DNA of 64,000 nt from Planktotalea sp. (GCF_018607995.1 NZ_JABBAL010000008.1:1-64000); one strand, 5' to 3'. Positions 27,060 through 37,035 are shown, counted from the first letter of the stretch. The notes: generated by a model not told the origin, from the letters alone. Program-made: numbers and translations.

Positions 27060-28546
27060 TGTCTGATCTTACAAAAATGACACTGGCAGGCGCGCGCGAT
27101 GCGTTGCGGAAGGGTGAAACCACATCGGTTGAGTTGACCGGAACCTTTCTGAAAGAGATTGAGGGCGCGGGCGCGTTGAATGCGTTTGTGCATCACACGC
27201 CAGAGATCGCAATTGAGCAGGCCAAATCCGCAGATGAGCGGATTGCGCGCGGTGATGCGCCGGCTATGTGTGGTTTGCCCATTGGAATAAAGGACTTGTT
27301 CTGCACGAAAGGCGTGCCTTCGCAGGCAGCCTCTGCGATTTTGAACGGGTTCAAGCCTGAGTATGAAAGCACTGTCAGCCAAAACCTGTTTGATGTGGGC
27401 GCGGTGATGCTCGGTAAGTTGAACATGGACGAGTTCGCGATGGGCTCCTCGAACGAGACATCCGTATACGGCAACGCGGTGAACCCGTGGCGTCGCGGCG
27501 CTGATGACACGGATTTGACACCGGGCGGATCATCTGGCGGGTCTGCATCTGCGGTCGCGGCGGATTTGTGTTTGGCGGCGACAGGTACAGACACAGGCGG
27601 TTCCATCCGCCAGCCTGCAGCCTTCACAGGCATCACTGGGATCAAGCCGACCTATGGTCGGTGTTCACGCTGGGGCACGATCGCGTTTGCGTCTTCCTTG
27701 GATCAAGCAGGGCCGATGACCAAGGACGTGCGCGACGCGGCGATCATGCTCGAAGCCATGTGTTCGTATGACGAAAAAGACAGCACCAGCGCTGATCTGC
27801 CTGTACCGAATTTCGAGGCGATGCTTACGGGCGATATCAAGGGAAAGACCATTGGTATCCCTAAAGAATATCGTATGGACGGTATGCCTGACGAAATCGA
27901 AAAGCTTTGGGCGGACGGCACCGCGATGCTGAAAGATTCGGGCGCGAAGATCGTCGATATCTCGCTGCCGCACACGCAATACGCTTTGCCTGCGTACTAT
28001 GTGATTGCGCCTGCGGAGGCGTCTTCGAACCTCGCGCGTTATGATGGGGTGCGCTATGGCCATCGTGCAACTTTGGAGGCGGGTGAGGGCATCACGGAGA
28101 TGTATGAAAAGACCCGCGCAGAAGGCTTTGGCCCTGAAGTGCAGCGCCGTGTGATGGTCGGAACTTATGTGCTTAGTGCTGGTTTTTATGACGCTTATTA
28201 CAATCGTGCGCGTCGCGTGCGAGCGCTTATAAAGAAAGACTTCGATGATGTGTTTGCTGCTGGCGTCGATGCAATCCTGACGCCTGCGACGCCGAGTTCG
28301 GCCTTTGGCATTGGCGAGATGAAAGACGCGGATCCCGTGCAAATGTATATGAATGACGTCTTTACCGTCACCGTGAACCTTGCGGGTTTGCCGGGCATTG
28401 CGGTTCCGACCGGTTTGGACAGCAAAGGTCTACCCCTCGCGCTGCAGTTGATTGGCAAGCCGTGGGAAGAGGGTGATTTGCTAAATACCGCCTACGCGCT
28501 GGAGCAGGCGGCGGGATTTGTAGCAAAACCCGCCAAGTGGTGGTAA
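27059..28546 (+). CDS. gatA: Asp-tRNA(Asn)/Glu-tRNA(Gln) amidotransferase subunit A
   Basis: The glutaminase subunit (495 residues) that releases ammonia for transamidation of misacylated Glu-tRNA(Gln) or Asp-tRNA(Asn). The amidase-signature Ser-cisSer-Lys triad is visible: Lys in [10 protein letters not shown] near residue 77, the glycine/serine stretch [13 protein letters not shown] near 156 and the nucleophile serine in [13 protein letters not shown] near 180. Length and gene order with gatC are normal. Confidence 0.97.
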   Translation: MSDLTKMTLAGARDALRKGETTSVELTGTFLKEIEGAGALNAFVHHTPEIAIEQAKSADERIARGDAPAMCGLPIGIKDLFCTKGVPSQAASAILNGFKPEYESTVSQNLFDVGAVMLGKLNMDEFAMGSSNETSVYGNAVNPWRRGADDTDLTPGGSSGGSASAVAADLCLAATGTDTGGSIRQPAAFTGITGIKPTYGRCSRWGTIAFASSLDQAGPMTKDVRDAAIMLEAMCSYDEKDSTSADLPVPNFEAMLTGDIKGKTIGIPKEYRMDGMPDEIEKLWADGTAMLKDSGAKIVDISLPHTQYALPAYYVIAPAEASSNLARYDGVRYGHRATLEAGEGITEMYEKTRAEGFGPEVQRRVMVGTYVLSAGFYDAYYNRARRVRALIKKDFDDVFAAGVDAILTPATPSSAFGIGEMKDADPVQMYMNDVFTVTVNLAGLPGIAVPTGLDSKGLPLALQLIGKPWEEGDLLNTAYALEQAAGFVAKPAKWW

Positions 28547-28582
28547 GCTGTGCGAAAAGATAACATCGAGGCATTCTGTAAT

Positions 28583-29260
28583 ATGAAACGCATCCTTTTA
28601 TCGCTCGCAACGCTGGGAGCACTTGCGGCCTGTAGTCCGACCATTCCTGACAGTGGCACGGGCGTGGGCTATGGCGATTACAAAAAAATCGAACAAAAGC
28701 AAGCGGCGCGCGATGCGGCGCTGAATGGGGGCGGGGCTTTGCCACCTCCTCAAGCGGTGAGTTCTGAAACGCTTGCACCTGCTGCGGCCTCCGGCATTGC
28801 GCAAGTGACAAATGCGGACGGTGCAGTTGATTCAAGTCCAACCAACGCAGCACCCGTTTTGCGCGCGGGTGGGATCAGTGCCGAGAATGATTTCAGCGCA
28901 GTTTCTGGCCAACGTTCTATCGAAGGCGACGCGGCGAAACGTGCGCAGAACCAACAAGAGTTCCAAGTGATCCAGCCGACAGCTTTGCCGACACGTCAGG
29001 GTAATGGCGGGCCGAATATTGTTGCCTTTGCGATTGCCGCGAAGAACGCCAAGGGCCAACGTGTCTATCGTCGCAACAGCTTTAACGCGGAGCGCAAATA
29101 TCAGCGCGCGTGTTCTGGCTTTGCCTCGCAAGATCAAGCGCAGCAGGCGTTTATGGCGCAGGGCGGTCCGCAAAAGGATCGCAAGGGCATGGACCCTGAT
29201 GGCGACGGATTTGCCTGCGCTTGGGATCCGGCACCGTTTCGCAATGCGGTCAGTGACTAA
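28583..29260 (+). CDS. Excalibur calcium-binding domain lipoprotein
   Basis: A 225-residue putative outer-membrane lipoprotein. The signal MKRILLSLATLGALAAC ends in a lipobox (LAAC, lipidated Cys17). A low-complexity Ala/Gln-rich middle follows, and the last 50 residues form an Excalibur-type domain, with paired cysteine (RACSGF ... FACAW) and the EF-hand-like DPDGDGFAC loop. The start at 28583 places the lipobox properly; the upstream ATG-less extension is unlikely. Its function is unknown; such domains occur in envelope proteins. The amidase gene starts six bases after it. Confidence 0.82.
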   Translation: MKRILLSLATLGALAACSPTIPDSGTGVGYGDYKKIEQKQAARDAALNGGGALPPPQAVSSETLAPAAASGIAQVTNADGAVDSSPTNAAPVLRAGGISAENDFSAVSGQRSIEGDAAKRAQNQQEFQVIQPTALPTRQGNGGPNIVAFAIAAKNAKGQRVYRRNSFNAERKYQRACSGFASQDQAQQAFMAQGGPQKDRKGMDPDGDGFACAWDPAPFRNAVSD

Positions 29261-29266
29261 AGTCTG

Positions 29267-29950
29267 ATGGGTGCGGTTCAACAGCGTCCATCCCCCAATT
29301 GTGGGCCGCGCAAGGGTGGCATTTGCAAACCTGATATGGTGGTGCTCCACTATACCGCAATGCAAAGCGCCGAGGATGCAATTTGCACATTGTGTAATCC
29401 TGAAAAGGAAGTCTCATCGCATTATGTGATTGGCCGCAATGGGGGTGTGACCCAACTGGTCGATGAAGCTGCGCGTGCCTGGCATGCTGGATCAGGGCGC
29501 TGGGCCGAGTGCGATGATATCAACTCACGCTCTATCGGGATTGAGCTGGATAACGACGGATTTTCCCCGTTTTCGGCTGAGTTGATGGATGCTTTGGAAG
29601 ATCTGCTTGGTGGAATTTTGGCCCGTTGGGAGATCCCTGCTCATCATGTGATCGCGCATTCTGATTTGGCCCCTTTGCGTAAGTTTGATCCCGGCGGGCG
29701 GTTTGATTGGCGCCGTTTGGCGGTGCAGGACTTGTCTGTTTGGCCCACTCGGGGTGAGGATCTGCCTTTAACGGAAAGCTTAGCGGCGCTGGGGTATGGC
29801 GTGGCTGTGTTTGGTGTCGAGTCGTGCTTGAACGCGTTTCGCCAACGCTTTGCACCTTGGCGCGATGGAGCAGAGTCTATGGCGGATCGGCGGGATGCAG
29901 CTTCACTGGCGGCGCGATTCGCGGTTGACCCATGGGGTAGCGCAAGCTAG
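29267..29950 (+). CDS. N-acetylmuramoyl-L-alanine amidase (AmpD/AmiD type)
   Basis: A 227-residue type-2 amidase that cleaves the lactyl-amide bond of peptidoglycan or anhydro-muropeptides. Zinc ligands are seen as His in VVLHYTAM (near residue 28) and His in HHVIAHSDLAP (near 131), with the catalytic acid region RKFDPGGRFDW. No signal peptide is evident, which fits the cytoplasmic AmpD role in wall recycling. The rnpB gene begins ten bases after its stop. Confidence 0.9.
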   Translation: MGAVQQRPSPNCGPRKGGICKPDMVVLHYTAMQSAEDAICTLCNPEKEVSSHYVIGRNGGVTQLVDEAARAWHAGSGRWAECDDINSRSIGIELDNDGFSPFSAELMDALEDLLGGILARWEIPAHHVIAHSDLAPLRKFDPGGRFDWRRLAVQDLSVWPTRGEDLPLTESLAALGYGVAVFGVESCLNAFRQRFAPWRDGAESMADRRDAASLAARFAVDPWGSAS

Positions 29951-29959
29951 GCGCATCCT

Positions 29960-30390
<431 letters not shown>

Positions 30391-30639
30391 TTTTTCTGAA
30401 CCAAAATTTCTGGAAAGCGAGAAAGAGGCATGTTTGACTTTGTATGTGACACAAAGAAAGTTGCGCGTTTTGCCTTTTGCTTGGGTGTCGGCTTCGCGGA
30501 CGAAGCCGACTTTCATAGTGGGTGCATGAATGGCCGCTTATTTAAAGTAGCCACTGGTATTTTCTCAAACCGCTTGGTGCCGAACAGATCTCATTTGACT
30601 TACGTTGGCCTTGGCACAATGACAAAAGGATATCGCTCC
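30391..30639 (+). other. Intergenic region after rnpB with one strong hairpin
   Basis: No convincing gene. The notable structure is a perfect 10-bp stem at 30487-30510 (GTCGGCTTCG with CGAAGCCGAC, loop CGGA) followed by TTTCAT, which could act as a weak terminator. An 89-codon frame over this stretch has no family resemblance and runs antisense into the next gene. Confidence 0.45.
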
Positions 30640-31530
30640 CTAATTACAGCCTTCAAGGTCAAACCCATAGAAAGCCTGAGCAACGTCGCGGAACACTGAA
30701 TTGTGTTGGTTTTCTGGAACAATCTCGAAGTAACTTTGCGCGAGCTTCGCATAGTCTGAATACAATTTATCGACAGGGAAGTTTGAGCCGAACATGCATC
30801 GTTCAGCACCAAATTGATCAAGGCAGCTGTCGACAATGGGCCGGATCGTAGCTGCGCTCCATGTGTGATCGAACATACCAAGTCCCGACAACTTACAACG
30901 GACTTGAGGCAATCTAGACAGATGGTGCAGCGTCTTGCTATAGGCCAATAAACCTGACGGGTTTCGCTTATGCGGCGAGCCCGCGTGGCATAGCGCGACG
31001 CGCGTATTTGGTGCGTCCTGCAACAGCTCCCCCAGTGCCGGCATTAATTCTGGAATAAGCTGAAGATCAAAGGTTAGGCCCCGTGCGCCGACTGCCCTTA
31101 AGCCATCCAAAAACGCGCCTGATTTCGTTAGCTCGTTTGTGCCTGTTTGCGCATCTTCCCCAGGAGCACGTCCAACGATTTGACGGACGCCTTTTACCGT
31201 AGAAAGTGTTCGAAATTTATCGAGTTGTTCTGCTAAATCTGGATGCGTTAAGTCGCAATAGACAACCTGTGCCATTGGCCAATTCGGATTTGCATCTGCG
31301 ATTTTTTGGACCCATCTCGCCTCTTCCCAAGGATCAGCTGCCCCAACTTGAATATGGACCGAGCTGCTAAAGCCAAAAGGCGCGGCGTCTTCCTTAAACT
31401 CATCAATCAGGTAATTGCGTTGAATGGGCAACGGATCGCCAAAGAACCGTGTGACACCCTTTGCTTCGAGCCAAGGATAGGACACTGCATTTAGATCCCA
31501 AAGGTGATGATGCGCATCTATAAAACTCAC
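30640..31530 (-). CDS. COG3618-family TIM-barrel amidohydrolase (lactonase type)
   Basis: A 296-residue metal-dependent hydrolase of the amidohydrolase 2 family, which includes fucono- and rhamnono-lactonases, sulfomuconolactonase and pyrone-dicarboxylate lactonase. The N-terminal metal motif is FIDAHHHLWDL; later landmarks are ALCHAGSPHKRNPSG, VRCKLSGLGMFDHTW and CMFGSNFPVDKLY with the catalytic aspartate. A sugar-lactone-like substrate is the natural guess in view of the nearby importer and dehydrogenases. Its start overlaps the stop of the preceding SnoaL-like gene, so these two form the left arm of the LacI-controlled island. Confidence 0.85.
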   Translation of the reverse strand: MSFIDAHHHLWDLNAVSYPWLEAKGVTRFFGDPLPIQRNYLIDEFKEDAAPFGFSSSVHIQVGAADPWEEARWVQKIADANPNWPMAQVVYCDLTHPDLAEQLDKFRTLSTVKGVRQIVGRAPGEDAQTGTNELTKSGAFLDGLRAVGARGLTFDLQLIPELMPALGELLQDAPNTRVALCHAGSPHKRNPSGLLAYSKTLHHLSRLPQVRCKLSGLGMFDHTWSAATIRPIVDSCLDQFGAERCMFGSNFPVDKLYSDYAKLAQSYFEIVPENQHNSVFRDVAQAFYGFDLEGCN

Positions 31531-32525
31531 TGCTGTGCTCCCTTTAGTCTGCCTAGAATGTCGATGCCTTGCTGGTTAAAGAAATGCAGCATATCAATGA
31601 AAACCCAATTTTCCTTGAGCTTGTCACCTTCGCGTCTGTAGATATCGATCACTCGGAATTCGCAGGATTTGTCGCTTGGTGGTAATCCCAAGTACCCGCC
31701 CGTTGCTTTGGCTTTAAAGTTTGGCCAACCGAAAAAGCCACCGTAATCCCCTTCTGCAATTCGGGCGATATGACCGGTGCCTGATCGGTCGCTTAGTCCA
31801 GCACGGAAAGGTCCCGAATGTTGCTGCGCATACCGCGCGATCGTATAGGTTGCGCCGATCCCAGCAGGCCCCCACCAAATCATATCATCGTGCCAACTTA
31901 GCGCGAGCTCTTCCTCAAGCGGCAGGTCGTTTTTCCATTGACCCAGATCGCTTATCATCTTGTGCATGACATCTAAGGTTTTTTGCCCCGCACTCGGGGC
32001 GGCATCCGCAAACAGCAAAGAATCATGTGGCATGGGTCCCGGTTGCACCAAATGCGCCGCCGCTTGATCAGGAAAAGGAGTATACCCCGCTTGGATCATG
32101 AAATGCGGGATGTCGAAATAAAACGCAGTCTCGGCGATTTTGCCCTCCACAACTTTGTGAAACTCGGCGTACCTCAGCATGATCATCTTGCCAGTTGGTT
32201 GAATGCCGAGCCACGGGTTATCAAACAAACCCATCAGATGCCCCATGGAACAGACCCAGATTGAACCGCCCTCATCAATTAAATTATCGCCTGCGAAAAA
32301 TACATCCATGCGCCGTTGCATGTGCGTCACCGCGCGTCGAAACGGTTGCCAGAACACTTCTGAAACGGCTTGCGAATTTGTCTGCATATGGAACGGATGA
32401 AACCCACGCCAGATATAGTTGCAGGAGGTGCGGGCGTTCAAAATCGCAGTGATTCCCTCTCCCTCAGCCTTATCTAAAGCTCCATAGTATTCCCGGACCA
32501 CTTGTTTTTCAGCTTGAAAGCCCAA
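31527..32525 (-). CDS. SnoaL/NTF2-like protein, two-domain (paralogue A)
   Basis: A 332-residue protein of two tandem cone-shaped alpha+beta (SnoaL/NTF2-like) domains. The first begins VREYYGALDKAEGEG and the second near residue 185 (LDVMHKMISDLGQW). Family-type landmarks are PTGKMIMLRYAEFHKVVEGKI and the C-terminal FRVIDIYRREGDKLKENWVFID. Proteins of this fold act as cyclases, isomerases, hydratases or dehydratases without a fixed catalytic motif. Three more members lie in the same island. It is the first gene leftward from the double-operator promoter. Confidence 0.8.
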   Translation of the reverse strand: MGFQAEKQVVREYYGALDKAEGEGITAILNARTSCNYIWRGFHPFHMQTNSQAVSEVFWQPFRRAVTHMQRRMDVFFAGDNLIDEGGSIWVCSMGHLMGLFDNPWLGIQPTGKMIMLRYAEFHKVVEGKIAETAFYFDIPHFMIQAGYTPFPDQAAAHLVQPGPMPHDSLLFADAAPSAGQKTLDVMHKMISDLGQWKNDLPLEEELALSWHDDMIWWGPAGIGATYTIARYAQQHSGPFRAGLSDRSGTGHIARIAEGDYGGFFGWPNFKAKATGGYLGLPPSDKSCEFRVIDIYRREGDKLKENWVFIDMLHFFNQQGIDILGRLKGAQQ

Positions 32526-32584
32526 CGTCTCATCCCTTGTTTATCTAGGCTTTAAAAGGCCTTGTTGTTGGTCAAATCGCAAAA

Positions 32585-32600
32585 TTGCATACGTTTGCAA
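32585..32600 (+). promoter_or_regulatory. LacI-type operator, left copy
   Basis: TTGCATACGTTTGCAA, a near-perfect 16-bp palindrome with central ACGT-like core. It is the exact reverse complement of the copy at 32640-32655. It overlaps and follows the -10 element of the leftward promoter, suited to repression of the SnoaL/lactonase arm. Confidence 0.8.
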
Positions 32601-32627
32601 TATTAGCTTGCGTGCCCTTTTGATCAA
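32600..32627 (-). promoter_or_regulatory. Predicted leftward promoter of the catabolic island
   Basis: On the minus strand a -35 TTGATC (32622-32627) and a -10 TAATAT (32600-32605) are separated by 16 bases. The left operator lies immediately downstream. Confidence 0.5.
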
Positions 32628-32636
32628 AGTTTATCC
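32608..32636 (+). promoter_or_regulatory. Possible rightward promoter of the catabolic island
   Basis: TTGCGT (32608-32613) and TTATCC (32631-32636) with 17-base spacing. The -10 is weak. A start site some eight bases on would fall inside the right operator. Confidence 0.35.
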
Positions 32637-32639
32637 TTT

Positions 32640-32655
32640 TTGCAAACGTATGCAA
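32640..32655 (+). promoter_or_regulatory. LacI-type operator, right copy
   Basis: TTGCAAACGTATGCAA, the inverted copy of 32585-32600, centres 55 bases apart (about five helical turns, allowing loop formation). It ends 28 bases before the start of the transporter ATPase gene. Confidence 0.8.
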
Positions 32656-32683
32656 AATGGTCTTTGATCATTAGGGGGACTGC

Positions 32684-33733
32684 ATGGCCGAAATCCAACT
32701 GCGCAATCTATCAAAGCGCTGGGGTTCTTTTGTTGGGGTACAAGACTTTAACCTCACAATTGCGGATCAAGAGTTCTTGGTGCTGCTTGGGCCGTCAGGC
32801 TGCGGCAAAACCACGACCATGCGCATGATTGCTGGGCTTGAGGATGTTACTGCTGGTGACATCATGATTGATGGCAAAAGGGTCAATGATCTGGACCCCA
32901 AGGACCGCGACGTTGCAATGGTGTTCCAATCCTATGCGCTTTACCCAAACATGAATGTTTACGAGAACATCCGCTTTCCGTTGAAGGTGCGAAAAATACC
33001 GGAAGCAGAACACAAAGAGCGCGTGATGAACGCCTCTGCGATGGTAGAGCTGGACGACTTCTTACATCGCAAACCTGCGGAGCTATCTGGTGGTCAGCGT
33101 CAGCGCGTTGCCTTGGCCCGCGCGATTGTGCGAGAGCCCAACGTGTTTTTGATGGATGAGCCACTTTCCAATCTGGATGCCAAGCTGCGTGTTTCCACAC
33201 GTGCGCAGATCAAGAACCTTAGCCATGAACTAAAGGTCACAACGATTTACGTTACCCACGATCAGATCGAAGCCATGACATTGGCCGATCGGGTTGTCGT
33301 CATGAAAGACGGCGTGGTTCAGCAAGTCGGAAGCCCTACTGACATTTACGACCGCCCCTCGAATGCCTTTGTGGCCAGCTTTATTGGCTCTCCTGCAATG
33401 AACTTGATCGTCGGCCAAATGGCGGGCGGCAAATTCACCGGCGATAACATCAGTGTCGCAGGCCATGACGCCGCTGATGGTGCCGTTCAGCTTGGATTTC
33501 GGGCCGAGGATGCGTCGATCGTTGAGCAGGATGGCGAAATCCATGCTGCCGTATACGCAATGGAATTGCTTGGTGATGCGACAATGATCACCGTCAAAGT
33601 AAACGGAGAATTGGTTTCTGTAAAAGCAGCCAAGGATTATCGGGCGCAGATTGGCGAAATGGTTCGCATTTCTGTGCCACTTGAAATTTGCCATTTGTTT
33701 GATGCTCAGACAGGTGCGCGAATTGGGGATTAA
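32684..33733 (+). CDS. Sugar-type ABC transporter ATP-binding protein (UgpC/MalK-like)
   Basis: A 349-residue ATPase of the carbohydrate-uptake-1 family. Walker A is LGPSGCGKTTTMRMIAG, the signature LSGGQRQRVALARAI, Walker B VFLMDEPLSNLDAKLR, and a C-terminal TOBE/OB regulatory domain starts near residue 235 (GSPAMNLIVG). It is the first gene of the rightward arm, with an AGGGGG site before its ATG, and is followed by its binding protein and two permeases. Substrate class: sugar, polyol or sugar-like compound. Confidence 0.94.
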   Translation: MAEIQLRNLSKRWGSFVGVQDFNLTIADQEFLVLLGPSGCGKTTTMRMIAGLEDVTAGDIMIDGKRVNDLDPKDRDVAMVFQSYALYPNMNVYENIRFPLKVRKIPEAEHKERVMNASAMVELDDFLHRKPAELSGGQRQRVALARAIVREPNVFLMDEPLSNLDAKLRVSTRAQIKNLSHELKVTTIYVTHDQIEAMTLADRVVVMKDGVVQQVGSPTDIYDRPSNAFVASFIGSPAMNLIVGQMAGGKFTGDNISVAGHDAADGAVQLGFRAEDASIVEQDGEIHAAVYAMELLGDATMITVKVNGELVSVKAAKDYRAQIGEMVRISVPLEICHLFDAQTGARIGD

Positions 33734-33815
33734 CCCCAAATCAAAGCCCCACAAAGGGGAGAAACCAAGATGCGGTCTTGCAAGGCGCATCTTAATGACA
33801 ACTAGGGAGAAACAA

Positions 33816-35051
33816 ATGTTTCTAAAGACAATTACAGCTGCCGGTGCATTCGCACTATTGGGCAGCACAGCCATGGCTGGCTGCGGCATAACCGCAGGCA
33901 ACGTCAGCATTCTTTCTAACGATTTCCCAGCAATTCAAGCGGTAACCGCGGCGGCGTCCGCCTGCGCAGGTGATGGCGTTACGGTTGAAACCAACCTGAC
34001 CAAAGACCACAAAGACATCATGGTTGCGGCGCTCACAGCCAACCCTGCCCAGTACTCATCCGTTATCGTATCCAACTCAACCTTGGTGACATTGATGAAC
34101 GACGGCTTGGTCCGTCCTATTGATGATCTGGTTGCCAAACACGGCGCGGCTTTGAACAAAAGCCAGCTGATCACAGTGAACGGTAAAGTGATGGCCGTCG
34201 CGTTCATGGCGAATGCACAGCACCTGTTTACACGTACTGATGTTCTGGCAGAAGCTGGCGTTGAGGGCGTTCCTGCGACTTATGAAGATGTTCTCGCCGC
34301 TGCTGAGAAAGTTCGCGCCGCTGGCTTGATGGAATACCCAGTTGCTTTGAATACAAAAGCCGGCTGGAACTTGGCCGAAGAGTTCGTAAACATGTACATG
34401 GGCACTGGCGCTGACTTCTTCAAAGCGGGCACAGCTGAAGCATCCGTGAACAACAAAAACGGCGTTGCTACGTTGGAAATGTTGAAATCATTGGTTGCCT
34501 ATTCCAATCCTGATTACCTGACCTACGATTCGAACGCGACACAAGCTGAGTGGGAAGCGGGCAACCTCGCTATGGCCACAATGTGGGGCACGCGCGGTGG
34601 TGCGGTTTTAGATGACGAAGGGTCAACAGCAGAAGTTGTCGCCGGAACATTGCTGTCAGCAGCACCAACATGGGGCAACGGCGCACGCCCAGCTTCAACA
34701 CTTTGGTGGGACGGTATCGGCATCTCAACAAACATCTCGGATGAAGATGCAGAAGCAACATTCATCGCTATGATGAATGGCATCACAACAGAGGTCGTCA
34801 AAGCCAACAATGACGCTGCCGTTTGGTTGGTTGAAGGCTATACGCCAAGCCCAGCATCAGCTGGTGTATCTGGCACAGCTGCGGGCGGTGCCGCACCGTA
34901 TCCGATGGTTCCATTCATGGGCGCTTTGCATACCGCACTTGGCGCGGAAATCACCGATTTCCTTCAAGGTACTGAAAGCGCGCAGCAAGCGTTGGCAGAT
35001 GTTGAAGCGGCTTACACCGCAGCGGCAAAAGAGCAAGGTTTCTTGAAGTAA
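33816..35051 (+). CDS. Sugar-type ABC transporter substrate-binding protein
   Basis: A 411-residue family-1 extracellular solute-binding protein. The Sec signal ends at about residue 21 (GSTAMAG); the mature part begins CGITAGNVSILSNDFPAI. Segments such as VNGKVMAVAFMANAQHLF and AEWEAGNLAMATMWGTRGG correspond to the hinge and ligand-site regions of this fold. The ATG at 33816 has a GGGAG site; the open frame upstream is not part of the protein. The ligand cannot be inferred from the sequence. Confidence 0.92.
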   Translation: MFLKTITAAGAFALLGSTAMAGCGITAGNVSILSNDFPAIQAVTAAASACAGDGVTVETNLTKDHKDIMVAALTANPAQYSSVIVSNSTLVTLMNDGLVRPIDDLVAKHGAALNKSQLITVNGKVMAVAFMANAQHLFTRTDVLAEAGVEGVPATYEDVLAAAEKVRAAGLMEYPVALNTKAGWNLAEEFVNMYMGTGADFFKAGTAEASVNNKNGVATLEMLKSLVAYSNPDYLTYDSNATQAEWEAGNLAMATMWGTRGGAVLDDEGSTAEVVAGTLLSAAPTWGNGARPASTLWWDGIGISTNISDEDAEATFIAMMNGITTEVVKANNDAAVWLVEGYTPSPASAGVSGTAAGGAAPYPMVPFMGALHTALGAEITDFLQGTESAQQALADVEAAYTAAAKEQGFLK

Positions 35052-35122
35052 GCACCTTAGGCAGGGGGCACGCTGTCTCCTGTCACCCTTTTCCTATCAC
35101 CTGTAACGCCTAGGCAAGCCTG

Positions 35123-36154
35123 ATGAAAAACCGCACCTTCTTTTGGTTTATTTTGCCATCGTTGATAACGATGGTGCTGTTCATCGCTTTGCCGATTGTT
35201 TCTGTCGCGTTGCAGTCTCTACATATCGAACACGAAGCCGTTATGGTCGAAGTTGAAAATTGCGGACCCTTTGGCTGCAAACAAGAATTACAGGTCGACG
35301 TTGAGGAAACCGCCAAGTTGAAAAAAGAACGCCCCCTCGGGCAGTTCAACGGCCTTGGCACCTATACCAACCGAAATCACCTCGCCGTCGCCGAAATTGG
35401 TGAGGCATGGCAGTCCAGCAATGGCTTTGCCGACTTCATTTCAAAAGCGTTGAATTTGCCCTTTTACCGTGCGCTGGCCTTTACGCTGACCTACACATTT
35501 GTCGTGACACCGCTGGTCCTTATCTTTGGCTTCATGATCGCGCTTGGTGTGAACACACTGCCCAAGCGGATCAAAGGGCCAACGATCTTTATCTCCCTTT
35601 TACCCATGATCGTGACCCCCTTGATTGGGGCCTTGATCTTGTTCTGGATGATTGATGCAAACGGCGTCATTGGCTCGACGCTCCAGTGGATTTTTGATGA
35701 TCCTGATCTGTCGCTCAAAGCCTCTCCAACGCTCACGTGGATCATGCTGATGGTCTACGGCGTTTGGCATTCCGCGCCCTTTGCGTTCATCGTCTTTTAT
35801 GCGGGTCTGCAAACCGTGCCTTCGGACACGATGGAGGCCGCAATGATTGATGGGGCGTCTCGATGGGAACGGACACGCTACGTTGTTTTGCCTCACCTCA
35901 TGCCGCTGACAGTCTTTATTTCGCTGATCCAGTTGATGGATAATTTTCGTGTACTCGAACCGATCATTAGCTTTTCGGCCCAGGCCAGCGCGACCTCTTT
36001 GTCGTGGATCATCTACAATGATCTTGTCGGCACCGAGAGCCAGTTCTTCGGCTCTGCTGGCGCGACTTCGGTCCTTACGATCCTTGGTGTTGCCATTTTG
36101 CTGATCCCTGTCTTGATCCGCACTTGGCGTGACTTTAACCAGAAGGTGGTTTGA
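35123..36154 (+). CDS. Sugar-type ABC transporter permease (MalF/UgpA-like)
   Basis: A 343-residue permease with an N-terminal helix, an unusually long periplasmic loop (residues about 30-110) and then five helices. The loop contains a cysteine pair in CGPFGC that could form a disulfide. The EAA loop is TMEAAMIDGASRWERTRYVVLPHL. It shares one base with the next gene. Confidence 0.92.
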   Translation: MKNRTFFWFILPSLITMVLFIALPIVSVALQSLHIEHEAVMVEVENCGPFGCKQELQVDVEETAKLKKERPLGQFNGLGTYTNRNHLAVAEIGEAWQSSNGFADFISKALNLPFYRALAFTLTYTFVVTPLVLIFGFMIALGVNTLPKRIKGPTIFISLLPMIVTPLIGALILFWMIDANGVIGSTLQWIFDDPDLSLKASPTLTWIMLMVYGVWHSAPFAFIVFYAGLQTVPSDTMEAAMIDGASRWERTRYVVLPHLMPLTVFISLIQLMDNFRVLEPIISFSAQASATSLSWIIYNDLVGTESQFFGSAGATSVLTILGVAILLIPVLIRTWRDFNQKVV

Positions 36155-37035
36155 TGTCTGATATCGTTCATCGCCGTTCACCTGTTTTGAACATGGTCAT
36201 TTGGGGCCTCGTTCTGGTCTGGATCGTGGCCGCTGGTTTCCCGTTCCTTTGGACCCTTTGGGGGTCATTCAAAGTCCAAGGCGATTTCTTTTCTAAGGCG
36301 GATTGGACCAATGCCATCACCGGTGCGCGCACCCAAATCGAAACAGGTGCTGCGTTCACAGGCAAGGGGTATTACGGCGCTTGGGTGACACAAGAGTTCT
36401 GGCGTGCTGTCCTGAATACCATGCTTATTGTCGTTTCGGTTGTTATTATTTCGCTTACTCTTGGCACGTTGGGTGGGTATGCGCTTGCCCGCTCTGGCAA
36501 GAAATACGCGTTTTATTTGCTAATGCTTGCGCTGGTATTTCGGGCGATGCCGCACATTACTTTGGTGTCAGGCTATCTGTTGCCGTTCTTTGAATGGAAC
36601 CTTTGGGGCCATCTGCCCACGACGATCATCGTTATGGTGGCGATCAACCAACCGTTCACACTGTGGATGTTGCACAGTTTCTTCCTCAATATCCCTAAGG
36701 ACCTGGACGAAAGTGCGATGGTCGATGGCTGCACCCGCTTTCAAGCGTTCCGTCATGTTATCGTGCCCGTCATGTGGCCGGGTGTTGTTACGACAGGATT
36801 GTTTTCATTCCTGCTGGCTTACAATGACTTCACCGTCACGGCGACACTGCTGAGCCAAGCGAACCAAACCATGGTGCCAAAAATCGCCAGCTTCTTGGGG
36901 ACAACCCAGACTGAAGGCAACGTGATGTTTGCGGTCGCTGCCGTTGTTTCTGCAACAGCTCCCTTGTTCGTTTTGATCCTGTTCTTCCAACGCCAAATTG
37001 TCAGTGGCCTCACAGCAGGAGCCGTAAAAGGATGA
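36154..37035 (+). CDS. Sugar-type ABC transporter permease (MalG/UgpE-like)
   Basis: A 293-residue permease partner. The EAA loop is DLDESAMVDGCTRFQAFRHV near residues 186-205, with the preceding FTLWMLHSFFLNIPK typical of MalG. A TTG codon lies just before the ATG, but the ATG overlapping the previous stop is the natural coupled start. The next gene overlaps by four bases. Confidence 0.92.
   Translation: MSDIVHRRSPVLNMVIWGLVLVWIVAAGFPFLWTLWGSFKVQGDFFSKADWTNAITGARTQIETGAAFTGKGYYGAWVTQEFWRAVLNTMLIVVSVVIISLTLGTLGGYALARSGKKYAFYLLMLALVFRAMPHITLVSGYLLPFFEWNLWGHLPTTIIVMVAINQPFTLWMLHSFFLNIPKDLDESAMVDGCTRFQAFRHVIVPVMWPGVVTTGLFSFLLAYNDFTVTATLLSQANQTMVPKIASFLGTTQTEGNVMFAVAAVVSATAPLFVLILFFQRQIVSGLTAGAVKG

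Noticed and set aside
30430-30699. 89-codon frame after rnpB
   Set aside because: No recognisable domain, overlaps the 3' end of the lactonase-type gene antisense, and includes a structured hairpin.
33651-33815. Extended N-terminus of the sugar-binding protein frame
   Set aside because: It overlaps the end of the ATPase gene and precedes a good signal peptide with its own ribosome-binding site at 33816.
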